Shown in pieces: positions 37,452 through 46,554 of a stretch of 64,000 nt of DNA (positions are counted from its first letter, which is position 1; each line of letters begins with the position of its first letter). The stretch is from positions 62,001 to 126,000 of the forward strand of contig CAZSSH010000008.1 in NCBI GenBank assembly GCA_964609825.1. The letters run 5' to 3'. The notes below the pieces were generated by a model. It was not told the origin of the DNA. It did not search any database and saw only the letters and a program-made list of their open reading frames with translations. A program made the position numbers and the translations under genes. This stretch comes from CAZSSH01 sp964609825. Its GTDB lineage: Bacteria; Verrucomicrobiota; Lentisphaeria; Victivallales; Victivallaceae.

Positions 37452-37469
37452 AAAAGTGATATAATTGAT
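37445..37469 (+). repeat. 25-base direct repeat, copy 2
   Basis: Identical to 37261-37285; it covers the -10 box and start region of the regulator's own promoter. Confidence 0.75.
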
Positions 37470-37481
37470 CGAGGATTCTAT

Positions 37482-38483
37482 ATGAAAAATAAAAATACAG
37501 CAAACATCAGCGATTTTCACAGCAGCGGCAATGCCGGAATTCATCAGGAAATCGCCCAATATTTACGGGAAAAAATCGAGTCCGGCGTACTGGCTCCCGG
37601 CGAACGGTTGCCGCCCTTACGCGAATTGGCAAAATGTTGCCAAACCAATTATTTTTCGGTCAAAGTCGCAACCGATCTTTTGGTTGATTTTGGATTGCTC
37701 AACAAACAGCACGGCCGCGGCATGTTTGTCGCACCGCGCGGAAACGATATCCGCCGGGTCGGTATTTATACGTCCAAAATTTTTAACCGAAAAACCGACC
37801 TGACCGCGTTTTCAGTATTGCGCGATTTGCTGATTGAGGGCTTTCAGGCACGCGGGATAACCTGCATGATTTTTGATGACTGCCGCCCGGCGGAGCAACA
37901 TCACCAAGCCCCGGACGAGCTGCAGCAGGCAATCATTTCGGGACAAATCCAAGCGGTCGTGGGAGTCATCGTCCGCAAGATCGACAACGAGTGGTTTGAC
38001 CGGCTGCCGATCCGCAAAGCCACCATGATGCATGACCCGCAATGCGATTTTCAGGCCATCGCCCGGTTGTTGAATGAGCGGGGGTGCCAGCGCGTCGCCG
38101 GGATTATTTCCGGCGGACCGATTGCCAAAAAAAGTTTTCTTTTAGCCGGTTTGCATGAGGCCGGCATCAAAATCAAGCCGCGTTACCTCAAGGTGATCCA
38201 TGAGGAGAATTATCAGCAAAGCTGGGGAGAGATCGGCTACCGTTGCACCATGGAGCTCTTGAATTGCCCGCAGCGGCCGGACGCCTTGATTGTCTATCCC
38301 GACAATGCGGTCATGGGGGCGATGCAGGCAATCATCCGGCTGGGCATCCAAGTCCCCGAAAAGTTATTTGTGATCTTTCACCGCAATTTGGAGCTCAGTT
38401 ATTTTTGTTCTTTTGATGCGGCTTATATGGATACCAAAATTTCCGCAATTGCCGATCAGCTGATTGACTCAATCATAAAATAG
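37482..38483 (+). CDS. GntR-type HTH regulator with LacI-like sensor domain
   Basis: A 333-aa regulator. Residues ~18-85 form a GntR winged helix-turn-helix (IAQYLREKIESGVLAPGERL, PPLRELAKCCQTNYFSVKVA, GRGMFV). The rest resembles a periplasmic-binding-protein sensor (VGIYTSKIF near 88, then a GCQRVAGIISGG block and LIVYPDNAVMGAMQAI). This GntR-plus-LacI layout occurs in AraR-type sugar repressors. GAGG precedes the ATG. It is first in an operon with a pseudopilin and a secreted GH-A hydrolase, so it probably senses a sugar released by that enzyme and controls its own promoter. Confidence 0.88.
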   Translation: MKNKNTANISDFHSSGNAGIHQEIAQYLREKIESGVLAPGERLPPLRELAKCCQTNYFSVKVATDLLVDFGLLNKQHGRGMFVAPRGNDIRRVGIYTSKIFNRKTDLTAFSVLRDLLIEGFQARGITCMIFDDCRPAEQHHQAPDELQQAIISGQIQAVVGVIVRKIDNEWFDRLPIRKATMMHDPQCDFQAIARLLNERGCQRVAGIISGGPIAKKSFLLAGLHEAGIKIKPRYLKVIHEENYQQSWGEIGYRCTMELLNCPQRPDALIVYPDNAVMGAMQAIIRLGIQVPEKLFVIFHRNLELSYFCSFDAAYMDTKISAIADQLIDSIIK

Positions 38484-38495
38484 GAGATTGTATTG

Positions 38496-39206
38496 ATGAA
38501 AAGAAGACCGGAACAACTTTTTACACTAATTGAGTTGCTTGTCGTTATTGCTATTATCGCAATTTTGGCAGCCATGCTGCTGCCGGCGTTGAACAAAGCA
38601 CGGGATGTCGCCAAAAAAACCTCCTGTATCAACAATCAGCGACAGATCGGACTGATTCTCGGCATGTACGCCGCCGACAACAAAGATTTTTTGCCCATGC
38701 GGGGAGTCTCGGCACGGGATTACCATGTACTTAACCCAACGCTGCCGCACTTAAAAAGCTACGCCGGCAGTCTCAATGTGAGGCGCCCTGCCACCAATCC
38801 CTTTGTTTGCAGCGTTGCCGCCGCCCAGCTGGATCCCGCCAAAGTAATTTATGTCACTTACGCTCCGACCATCAACAACCGCGCGACGCAATCAATCAAA
38901 TGGCTGTCTTATCTGTGGTACAACACCACCGGCCGGTTGGCACCGATTTCCAGATATTACCCGGATACCGCTCTTATTTACTGTACCGCGCCATATGCCG
39001 ATACTGCCTCGTACTGCAGTGAAATCGACGCTTACGCCACCTCGGCGGACAACATTGCGGATAAAAAATACGGCGGCGCCTACCATCAAAACAATTTGGT
39101 ATTTTTACGGAGTGACGGCGGCGCCCGGACCTCCCGGATGAAACCCAAGCGGGTGGACGAAAGCGGAGTTTACAACGCCGGCTGCTGGCGGATTTTATCC
39201 AAATAA
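38496..39206 (+). CDS. Prepilin-type H-X9-DG protein (pseudopilin-like)
   Basis: About 236 aa. Class III/type IV prepilin N-terminus: basic leader MKRRPEQL, then FTLIELLVVIAIIAILAAML with the conserved Glu at mature position 5. The C-terminal part has H-(QNNLVFLRS)-DG, an exact H-X9-DG spacing. Relatives are very numerous in PVC genomes. The likely role is a surface or periplasmic pseudopilus-type protein processed by a prepilin peptidase. I chose the ATG at 38496 (GGAG nine bases upstream) over the TTG at 38493. It lies between a regulator and a secreted hydrolase. Confidence 0.88.
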   Translation: MKRRPEQLFTLIELLVVIAIIAILAAMLLPALNKARDVAKKTSCINNQRQIGLILGMYAADNKDFLPMRGVSARDYHVLNPTLPHLKSYAGSLNVRRPATNPFVCSVAAAQLDPAKVIYVTYAPTINNRATQSIKWLSYLWYNTTGRLAPISRYYPDTALIYCTAPYADTASYCSEIDAYATSADNIADKKYGGAYHQNNLVFLRSDGGARTSRMKPKRVDESGVYNAGCWRILSK

Positions 39207-39220
39207 ATAAATAAATAAAT
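39201..39220 (+). repeat. Five AAAT units at the pseudopilin stop codon
   Basis: A short tetranucleotide repeat beginning with the last Lys codon and providing the TAA stop. Length changes would add or remove only stop-rich sequence, so phase variation of the protein is unlikely. Confidence 0.6.
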
Positions 39221-39254
39221 TGCCCCAATGAACTTCCAATCAAGGGAGAGGATA

Positions 39255-42131
39255 ATGATGATAAATTTGAAATTTTTGCCTCTGCTGCTCTTATGGCTCA
39301 GTGTCGATGCATTGGCAGCCGACGACTTCAACAACCCCGAGCGGTGGCGCAAAAACAGCTCCGGGACGATGAGCGTCGCGTGGGATGATACCCAAAATGC
39401 CTTGAAGTTTACCTCGGTATTTAAACCCGGCACCGATTATTGGGCCTACCCGGAGTTGGCCGTCGGACCACTCTCTCCGGCTGTCAAATATCTGACATTT
39501 GACGTAAAAATGACGCAACGCGAAGCGGAGGCCAAATATCAGTGCGCCTTGGTGATGTTTGGCAGCAAAGACGGTAATATTCCCTGGACTCCCTCGCCGC
39601 AATGGCAGCACGTGACCATTGACCTCAAAGCCAAAGGGATCGATCCGGCCGCGGTCAAAATAATCCGCATCGGAGCCAACCCCAAAAGTACCGAGTTGAC
39701 ATTTTGGCTGCGAAATATCCGTTTTTTGGAGCAATTGCCCGAAGAATCCGGCATAAAAACAGCGGAAATCATCACCGCTCAAGCTCCGGCCACGGTCTTT
39801 ACCGAAACCGAACCGCTGAAATTCAAGATCAAACAACCGATCAGCGGTCTAAACTGCAATGTCAGTGATTTTCGCAATCGGTCCGTCGCCGCGGCAGAGA
39901 TTGCCGCTAACGGCGAATTTATCATCCCGCCACTGCCGTGCGGTTACTATAAAATCACCTTGCAGGCTCCGGGACAAACCTTTTACGGCTTTCGTTCCTT
40001 TTGCGTCGTTGCCGATCCGGCCGGGCGCGACAGTCGCCCGGATTGCCCCTACAGCATGGACACAGCACTCAATGTCGTCGGGACGGTACACGCTTACGCC
40101 CCGGGAAATCCGCGGGAGGGAATCCGTTTTTTTGTCCGGTTGGCGCAACTCGCCGGAGTCAATTACGCCCGCGAGCGCATCCATCACAACGGCATCGAAA
40201 AATCACCGGATGCTTATGACTGGACTCGTTATGATCTGGCGCCGGATTTATTTGCTCAAGCACATATCCGACTCAGCGCCAGTTGTCATGACTTCGCACC
40301 TTGGGCAAAATCCTCGACCAGCGCCAAGTTGCCGCAAAAACTTTTAACCGTATATGAATTTTGCCAAAAACTGGCCGGGCACTATCGGGGAAAAATCAAT
40401 GTCTGGGAATTTTGGAACGAGCCGGAGCTGGCGGGTTTTTGCGCCGAGGGGCCGTGGGAATTTGCCGCCATGTCCAAGGCGGCCTATCTCGGATTTAAAG
40501 CAGGCGACCCGTCGATCCCGATAACCAACGGCGCTTTTTGTGTCGCTCCGGTCGCCAGTGATCAATACGCCAAAGCGGCATTGCAAAACGATCTGGTTGA
40601 ATATTTTGATTTGTTTAATTTTCATATTTATGGACCGTTAAATACTTACGCCGGAAATATCGACGACTGGAAAGCTGAGCTTAAAAAGTACGGTGTCGCG
40701 AACATGCCGCTCTGGGTCACCGAAAACGGTACCAATGCCGAAGGCGTCGCACTCGAAAAAAATGCCGACAACACCAACAAAGCTTTGTCGGCAGATCAGG
40801 AAATGATCTGGGCGGAGTTTGTCCCCAAAGCGCAGATTTTGTTGCAAAGCCTCGGTGTTGAGCGTACCTTCACCTTTGTCCTGCCGCAAGTGCATGAACG
40901 CAAGGGCGAAAAAGACTGGGGCATGCTCCGGCGTGACTACAGTGCCAAACCGGCCTTTGCCGCTTTTGCCGCCATGACCAAAGCGCTGGGCCCGGCCCGG
41001 TATTTGGGACAGCCGGACTTGGGCTCCGGCACCCGGGCGTTTCTCTTTGCCCGGGACGACGGCGCGCAAACACTTGTTTTTTGGAGCGAATCGGAGCTTG
41101 ACCGGGCCGGGGACACCGCCGCCGGGTATACTCCGGATAACGATTATCCGCGGACCTTTGCGTTGCCGACTTCGGGGAACGCCGTCCTTGCGGATCTTTT
41201 TGGCACTCCCCAAACCGTGACTCCCAGGGAAGGACAGCTCCGGCTGACCGCTACCAGATACCCGACTTACCTGACCGGCACCTTTCAAATATCCGTAAAA
41301 ACACCTCCGGCCGCCGTCGGTACGACCGGGGCCAGGCAGAGTAAAATTGACAAATCCATCGTTCTGCGGGTGATCCCTTCGACCGACTTTACACTCAACG
41401 GAGGTCGGACGGCACTGCTGCTCAAAGCCGGGGCACCGGATCGTAAAATTAAGCTCGAAGTCACCAACTTGAGCAATGATGTTAAATCAGGAGAGCTCAC
41501 CGCCGCCGGGATCGCCGTCTCCGGATTACCCGCCAAGCTGACACTAAACCCGTTTGAAGTCAAGGTCGTTGAAATTGAGCTCCCGCCGGGGTTGCCGATG
41601 CGTTTGCATGAGCTGATTTTTGGCGGCACCTTCAGCGATCGCGCGATCAGTAAACTGGTGCTGCCGGTGGTGCCGCTCGGGCTTGTAAGTGATGCACCGA
41701 TCCTCGCCGGCAGCATCGACCCGGCAAAGTGGCGGGCGAACAGCTCCGGCAAAATGAATATCGCATGGGACGAAAAGGAGCAGGCGGTGCGTTTCGACGT
41801 CGATTTTGCCCCCAATATTGACCGCTGGGTATACCCGGAGTTTGTACCGCAGGGAGGATTCCCTGCCAATGCGGCCGGGTTGTCCTTTGAGATCAAAAGC
41901 AATCAGTCAAAAGAACAGACCGCCTTGAGTTTGGTCATGCTCGTCAAAGAAGCCGGCAAGGGAGCCGACTCCCTTAATTATACCCCGTCATACGGCAACT
42001 GGCAGGATAATTTCATCGAGTTGGCGTCCCACTCTCCGGAAACAATCCGGCTGTTTCGAATCGGGGCCAACCCGAGACAGAATCATCTGACATTTTGGGT
42101 CCGCAATGTCCGGCTGCATCTGATTGAGTAA
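39255..42131 (+). CDS. Secreted clan GH-A glycoside hydrolase with duplicated terminal modules
   Basis: A 958-aa exported enzyme (signal peptide to about DALA). The catalytic barrel spans roughly residues 240-590: the acid/base Glu is in FWNEPEL (E389) and the nucleophile Glu in WVTENG (E490), the clan GH-A pattern seen in GH39/GH5-like families. The N-terminal module (about 22-160) and the C-terminal module (about 820-958) are homologous: WRKNSSGTMSVAWD versus WRANSSGKMNIAWD, and IRIGANP...LTFWLRN versus FRIGANP...LTFWVRN. They are probably carbohydrate-binding. I chose ATG 39255 behind AGGGAGAGG over 39228. Last gene of the GntR operon. Substrate unknown. Confidence 0.8.
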   Translation: MMINLKFLPLLLLWLSVDALAADDFNNPERWRKNSSGTMSVAWDDTQNALKFTSVFKPGTDYWAYPELAVGPLSPAVKYLTFDVKMTQREAEAKYQCALVMFGSKDGNIPWTPSPQWQHVTIDLKAKGIDPAAVKIIRIGANPKSTELTFWLRNIRFLEQLPEESGIKTAEIITAQAPATVFTETEPLKFKIKQPISGLNCNVSDFRNRSVAAAEIAANGEFIIPPLPCGYYKITLQAPGQTFYGFRSFCVVADPAGRDSRPDCPYSMDTALNVVGTVHAYAPGNPREGIRFFVRLAQLAGVNYARERIHHNGIEKSPDAYDWTRYDLAPDLFAQAHIRLSASCHDFAPWAKSSTSAKLPQKLLTVYEFCQKLAGHYRGKINVWEFWNEPELAGFCAEGPWEFAAMSKAAYLGFKAGDPSIPITNGAFCVAPVASDQYAKAALQNDLVEYFDLFNFHIYGPLNTYAGNIDDWKAELKKYGVANMPLWVTENGTNAEGVALEKNADNTNKALSADQEMIWAEFVPKAQILLQSLGVERTFTFVLPQVHERKGEKDWGMLRRDYSAKPAFAAFAAMTKALGPARYLGQPDLGSGTRAFLFARDDGAQTLVFWSESELDRAGDTAAGYTPDNDYPRTFALPTSGNAVLADLFGTPQTVTPREGQLRLTATRYPTYLTGTFQISVKTPPAAVGTTGARQSKIDKSIVLRVIPSTDFTLNGGRTALLLKAGAPDRKIKLEVTNLSNDVKSGELTAAGIAVSGLPAKLTLNPFEVKVVEIELPPGLPMRLHELIFGGTFSDRAISKLVLPVVPLGLVSDAPILAGSIDPAKWRANSSGKMNIAWDEKEQAVRFDVDFAPNIDRWVYPEFVPQGGFPANAAGLSFEIKSNQSKEQTALSLVMLVKEAGKGADSLNYTPSYGNWQDNFIELASHSPETIRLFRIGANPRQNHLTFWVRNVRLHLIE

Positions 42132-42150
42132 TACCGGCCAAATCATCCGC

Positions 42151-42191
42151 CTTTGTCCGGGACAAAGTTGCCGCTGTACCGGACAAGCGGC
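42151..42191 (+). terminator. Two inverted repeats after hydrolase gene, weak terminator candidates
   Basis: CTTTGTC-CGG-GACAAAG (42151-42167) and GCCGCT/AGCGGC (42170-42191, 10-base loop). Neither is followed by a clean T-tract, so termination is uncertain. Confidence 0.3.
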
Positions 42192-42263
42192 GGCACTCCT
42201 GTATTTTTTGCCATATTTTTGCAAAATCGCGATTGGTCACGGCTAAATTTTTATTTCCCGGGG

Positions 42264-42291
42264 TTGTTTTCGACTGAAAGGCGTGTATATT
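42264..42291 (+). promoter_or_regulatory. Promoter of hybrid histidine kinase
   Basis: TTGTTT (42264-42269), 16 bases, TATATT (42286-42291). It overlaps a possible GTG start at 42283, arguing against that start. Confidence 0.5.
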
Positions 42292-42327
42292 TACCTTGGA
42301 GAAAATAAAATCAATGTCCCCCAATTG

Positions 42328-45300
42328 ATGATTTTTAGTACCATGGCAAACGATTTCAGTCATTCGGGAAAACGGATCCATCCGTTTTTGAGTAAGTTGC
42401 AGTCGGCAATCCTGGCACTGTTGCTGATTGCCGGCGCCCTCTATTGCTGGTGGCGAATCGACAGCGCCGACCGAACCATGCGCGCCAACCTTTTGATGAG
42501 CGCGCGCTTGATCGCCGACGGCATCAAGGCGGATCAGCTCAATGAGCTGACGGGATCACCGCAAGATACCGGCAACCCGTATTACCGGCAATTAAAACAA
42601 CAGCTGACTCTGGTCAACAAGGCCAACCCCGACTTCAGTCTGATTTATCTTTTGGGCAACCGCCATGACAAGGGTATCGTTTTTTTGGTTGACAGCGAAC
42701 CGATCCGATCCAATTTCGCCGCCGAACCGGGAAGTTCTTTCTCCGACCAATCGCTGCTCACTTCTTCGCTGAGTCAATGGACGGAAACCGTCAAAGGACC
42801 GGTGGCCGACGTGCGGGGCAAATGGATTCGCGCAATTGTCTCCATCGCCGACCCCCTGACCGGCCAGACGGTCGCCGAGCTCGGCATTGATGTCGATGCA
42901 AAAATCCGAAACAAACTTCTGCAAAAACAGGCAATCAACGCCATCGGAATTCCCCTGCTTTTGCTCGGGGTGATCGTCGTTTGGATGATTGCTTACAATC
43001 AGCACCGGCAGCACGACTGTGCGCGCTGCCGCCTCAAAATTTGGATCAATCCCGCGGGCACGGCAATTTGCGGAGTAATCCTCGCCTTGTTTATCTCCTG
43101 GCACGTTTCCCGCGAGGAGACCCACACCCGCAACCGCATTTTTGATCAGCTGGCGGCCAGCGATACCGAATTGGTCACCCGAATTGTTGAAGTCGTGCGC
43201 TCCGCCGAGCTGGACGGACTTTTTGCGCTGCTGGGCTCCGACGGAAATATCAAAAAAACAGAATTCCTGAGTTACAGCCAACATCTCAAAAAAAATCCGC
43301 TGATTTCAGCCTGGGGCTGGATCCCGGTCATCTCCGGCGAAAACCGAGACGCCGTTGAGGAGCAGGCCCGCAAAGAAATTGATGAGAATTTCAAACTTTG
43401 GCAATTTGACCAAAATTACAAACAAATCCCGGTCCCGGAAAAAGAGGTATATTGCCCGCTCCTTTATTTCTTTTCGCAGCATGGGGTGACCAACGTCGTC
43501 GGATTTGACATGACCTCCGAGCCGACCCGGCTTGAGGCCATGCAAAATTGCAATCGGACGGGCCTGCCCAGCTGCACCCAGCCGATCCCGCTGGTCAACA
43601 ATCCGCCGCGGGCAAAAGGATTTTTGGTTTTTATCCCGGTGATTGTCCAACCGACGGACAAACCGCAATTGCGCGGCTATGTCTTTCTCTCCGTGCGGAT
43701 ATCCTCACTCTTGCGGCGCAATTTTACCAAAAGCAATCTGGTACAAACAAGATTGTCAATGCTCCGAGCGCAAGAAACTCCCGAAATTTTAGTCCCGTAC
43801 GACCGCCCGACGATCGAGGAAGGACATGACATCGAAGTTTGCCGCTATATTTTTGCGTTTGACAAAGTATTTGTCCTTACCTCCCGTCCGGGGCCGGAAT
43901 TCATCCAAAATTACCCGTTGCGCAAAAGCCTGATCGCGCTTTTGGTCGGCCTCGGGTTCACCGCCGCGCTGACCGTAATCGTCATCCTGATCACCCGCGG
44001 CAAATGGCATCTGGAGAAACAAGTCGCCAACCGGACCGCCCAGCTCAAAGCCAGCGACGAGCGCTTCCGCCAGCTGGCCGTCCACAGCCGCACTCTCGTT
44101 TGGGATATTGATCCGGCGGGCGTGTTTACTTACATCAATGAAGTGTTTGAGTCGTTGCTCGGTTATACTGCAGATGAGGTGGTAGGCAAATCCCATTTTT
44201 ATGATTTTTTCGCCGAAGAATTGCGCGAAAACGGCAAAAACCGGGCATTCGGTTATTTTGCTGCCGGCATACCGTTCTACGGTGTCGAGGATTTGCTGCA
44301 ATCCAAGGACGGCCGCCGCATTTGGGTTTCCGCCAACGGGATGCCGTTGTTTGACGACTCCGGCAAACTCATCGGCTACCGCGGCGACGCCACCGATATC
44401 ACCGAGGCCAAAGAGGCCAAAGAGGAGCTGTTTCGCCAAATCGCTTTTCAAAAAATGCTGACCGATATTGCGACCACCTACATCAATTTGCCGCTCTCGG
44501 AAATCGATTCGGCAGTCAGCCGGTCGCTCGGAGAATTCGGGCGGCTCTTTGGCGTCAGGCACTTCTATGTGATGCGGTACCACCCGGACAACGAGTCGAG
44601 CAGCTGCATCCACGAGTGGAGCGCCACTCCCGAGGAGTCGCAAATCAATGATTTGCAAAATGTTTCCATCGCCGCCACCCCCTGGCGTAAACAATCCCGG
44701 GATACCGGCAAAACCGTCGATATCCCCGATGCCGATGATCCCGCCGCCGATATCCCGTACCGTAACATTCTGGCCGAGCGCGGCATCAAAAGTTTGCTCT
44801 GCGTCCCGATGATCAATGACGGCAAATGCATCGGCTTCACCGGCTTTGCCTCAAAAATCGCGTCCAAACGCCAGCGGACGGAGGAAATCAATTTGCTTCA
44901 GGTCTTTGCTCATATGCTTGTCAATATCGAGGGCCGCCGCGAGATCGAAGAAGAACTGCAGCGGCGCGGCAAAGCCGCCGAGGCGGCCAACCGCACCAAG
45001 AGTGAATTTTTGACCAATATGAGCCATGAAATCCGCACCCCGATGAATGGGATTTTGGGGATTGCCGAGCTTCTGGCATCAAGCGGACTCAACCCGGAGC
45101 AAAAAAATTACATCGACATTATCCAGTCGAGCGGTAAACTCATGCTCTCGCTCGTTAACGAGCTTTTGGACTACGCCCGGATCGAAAACGGCAAAGTCCA
45201 GATACAAAACGCCGCTTTTCACCTCAACGATCTCGTGGACAGCGTGGTCGGCAATCTGATCCCGATGGCGCATGCCAAAAATCTGGAGCTTGTCATCGCC

Positions 45301-46554
45301 ATCGCCCCCGATTTGCCGCAAATATTACACGGCGATTTGCTGCATTTGCAGCAAGTATTGATGAATCTGGTCGGCAATGCGGTCAAATTTACCGAGCAAG
45401 GCGAAATTTTGGTCAAAGTTTCACGCGTTGAGGAGTCCAGCGGCAGCATCAAGCTCAAATTCAGCGTTCGCGACAGCGGCGTCGGGATTGCGCCCGAGCA
45501 TTATGAGCGATTGTTTCACCCGTTTTATCTCGGCAACGCGACTCTGAGCCGCCGTTACGGCGGTGCCGGGCTGGGGCTGGCCATCTCCAAACACTTGATC
45601 GAGCTCATGGACGGCAAACTGGAGTTCACCAGCCAAGTCGATGCCGGGACCGAATTTGTCTTTACCGTGACGCTGGCCAAAGACCCGATCATCGCCGCTA
45701 AAATCGTCGAACACCCAAAGGAGTGGAAAAATATCCGGGTGCTGATTGCCGACCGCAATCCGACGGTCCGCGAAACGTTGCATGACGAGTTGACTTTGTG
45801 TACTTTGCGACCGGACACGGCGGCGGACTTCACGACCTTTGTTGCCATGCTGCATCAGGCGCTCAAGGACAATGATCCCTACTTGATCGCCTTGGTTGAC
45901 TGCATGATGCCGCTCGATGTCAATGCTGCCGAAAGAGTGGCAGATTTGACCCAAACCACCTTGCTGGCAATGGCCCGCCCCGGCGACCCGCTGCCCGACG
46001 AGTTGCTCTCCGGGGTCAAATTTTCCTATGTTTTATACAAACCGATCCGCAATAAAGAGCTTGAGCGGGTGCTCCATCTGGCGCTGCATACGGTTTCACG
46101 GGATGCGAGCATCGGCGCAATCAGGCCGGACGCTGCCAATCAAGTACCCCAAAGGGTCGCGCCTGGCAAAATTCTGCTGGCGGAGGACAACCCGACCAAT
46201 CAAAAAATCATGATGCTGATGCTTCAAAAACTCGGTCTGCAAGCCGATGTGGCGGACAACGGGTTGATCGCTATCAATTTTTTAAACGCTCAAAATTACG
46301 CCTTGATTTTGATGGATGTGCAAATGCCGGAAATGGACGGCCTTGACGCTACCCGAAAAATTCGCGCCGCCGAAGCTGCCAACGACCATGGGCATATCCC
46401 GATCATCGCGGTAACGGCCCATGCGATGGATGCCCATCAACAAAGCTGCAAAGAGGCCGGGATGGACGATTATCTCACCAAACCGGTGACGTTAAATAGT
46501 TTGTTTGAAGTATTGAGCCGCTGGCTGGAAATCAATCCGCCGACCGGAGTTTAA
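42328..46554 (+). CDS. Hybrid sensor histidine kinase (CHASE-PAS-GAF-HisKA-HATPase-REC-REC)
   Basis: About 1408 aa. Order: membrane helix (~25-43), extracytoplasmic domain, two helices (~204-222, ~244-260), CHASE-type sensor (~265-500), helix (~534-556), PAS (~574-690), GAF (~704-869), then HisKA with His900 in SHEIRTPMNG. ATPase boxes NLVGNAVKF, DSGVGIAPEHYERLF and GGAGLGLAISK follow. The first REC (~1131-1250) looks degenerate (IADRNPT and CMMPLDV, no MPxMDG). The second is complete with Asp1330 in LMDVQMPEMDG. The open frame begins at a GTG at 42283 inside the -10 box; I prefer ATG 42328 or 42343. No response regulator is adjacent. The stop overlaps that of rsmH in a shared TTAA. Confidence 0.9.
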   Translation: MIFSTMANDFSHSGKRIHPFLSKLQSAILALLLIAGALYCWWRIDSADRTMRANLLMSARLIADGIKADQLNELTGSPQDTGNPYYRQLKQQLTLVNKANPDFSLIYLLGNRHDKGIVFLVDSEPIRSNFAAEPGSSFSDQSLLTSSLSQWTETVKGPVADVRGKWIRAIVSIADPLTGQTVAELGIDVDAKIRNKLLQKQAINAIGIPLLLLGVIVVWMIAYNQHRQHDCARCRLKIWINPAGTAICGVILALFISWHVSREETHTRNRIFDQLAASDTELVTRIVEVVRSAELDGLFALLGSDGNIKKTEFLSYSQHLKKNPLISAWGWIPVISGENRDAVEEQARKEIDENFKLWQFDQNYKQIPVPEKEVYCPLLYFFSQHGVTNVVGFDMTSEPTRLEAMQNCNRTGLPSCTQPIPLVNNPPRAKGFLVFIPVIVQPTDKPQLRGYVFLSVRISSLLRRNFTKSNLVQTRLSMLRAQETPEILVPYDRPTIEEGHDIEVCRYIFAFDKVFVLTSRPGPEFIQNYPLRKSLIALLVGLGFTAALTVIVILITRGKWHLEKQVANRTAQLKASDERFRQLAVHSRTLVWDIDPAGVFTYINEVFESLLGYTADEVVGKSHFYDFFAEELRENGKNRAFGYFAAGIPFYGVEDLLQSKDGRRIWVSANGMPLFDDSGKLIGYRGDATDITEAKEAKEELFRQIAFQKMLTDIATTYINLPLSEIDSAVSRSLGEFGRLFGVRHFYVMRYHPDNESSSCIHEWSATPEESQINDLQNVSIAATPWRKQSRDTGKTVDIPDADDPAADIPYRNILAERGIKSLLCVPMINDGKCIGFTGFASKIASKRQRTEEINLLQVFAHMLVNIEGRREIEEELQRRGKAAEAANRTKSEFLTNMSHEIRTPMNGILGIAELLASSGLNPEQKNYIDIIQSSGKLMLSLVNELLDYARIENGKVQIQNAAFHLNDLVDSVVGNLIPMAHAKNLELVIAIAPDLPQILHGDLLHLQQVLMNLVGNAVKFTEQGEILVKVSRVEESSGSIKLKFSVRDSGVGIAPEHYERLFHPFYLGNATLSRRYGGAGLGLAISKHLIELMDGKLEFTSQVDAGTEFVFTVTLAKDPIIAAKIVEHPKEWKNIRVLIADRNPTVRETLHDELTLCTLRPDTAADFTTFVAMLHQALKDNDPYLIALVDCMMPLDVNAAERVADLTQTTLLAMARPGDPLPDELLSGVKFSYVLYKPIRNKELERVLHLALHTVSRDASIGAIRPDAANQVPQRVAPGKILLAEDNPTNQKIMMLMLQKLGLQADVADNGLIAINFLNAQNYALILMDVQMPEMDGLDATRKIRAAEAANDHGHIPIIAVTAHAMDAHQQSCKEAGMDDYLTKPVTLNSLFEVLSRWLEINPPTGV

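Larger units (their letters stand above)
37171..37481. other. Intergenic stretch with two copies of one promoter block
   Basis: 311 bases without a convincing gene. It holds two consensus promoters that share an identical 25-base block (listed separately), a possible five-codon ORF MKLTL at about 37340, and an imperfect hairpin GTCAT-CGTTG / CAACG-ATCG-ATGAC around 37370-37400. The first promoter may yield a short leader RNA or simply act in tandem with the second. Confidence 0.5.

Noticed and set aside
37228..37503. 91-codon minus-strand frame across the double promoter
   Set aside because: No ribosome site, AT-rich composition, and it covers both plus-strand promoters.
39201..39220. Phase-variable repeat controlling the pseudopilin
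   Set aside because: The AAAT units start at the final codon, so length change would not shift any coding sequence of note.
27976..42131. Genomic island inserted at the tRNA
   Set aside because: No integrase or recombinase, and no convincing repeat of the tRNA 3' end downstream; only a 7-base GGATCCA match near 42373, expected by chance.
42283..42327. GTG start for the hybrid kinase
   Set aside because: The codon lies within the -10 region of the predicted promoter and the added residues MYIYLGENKINVPQL have no ribosome site.
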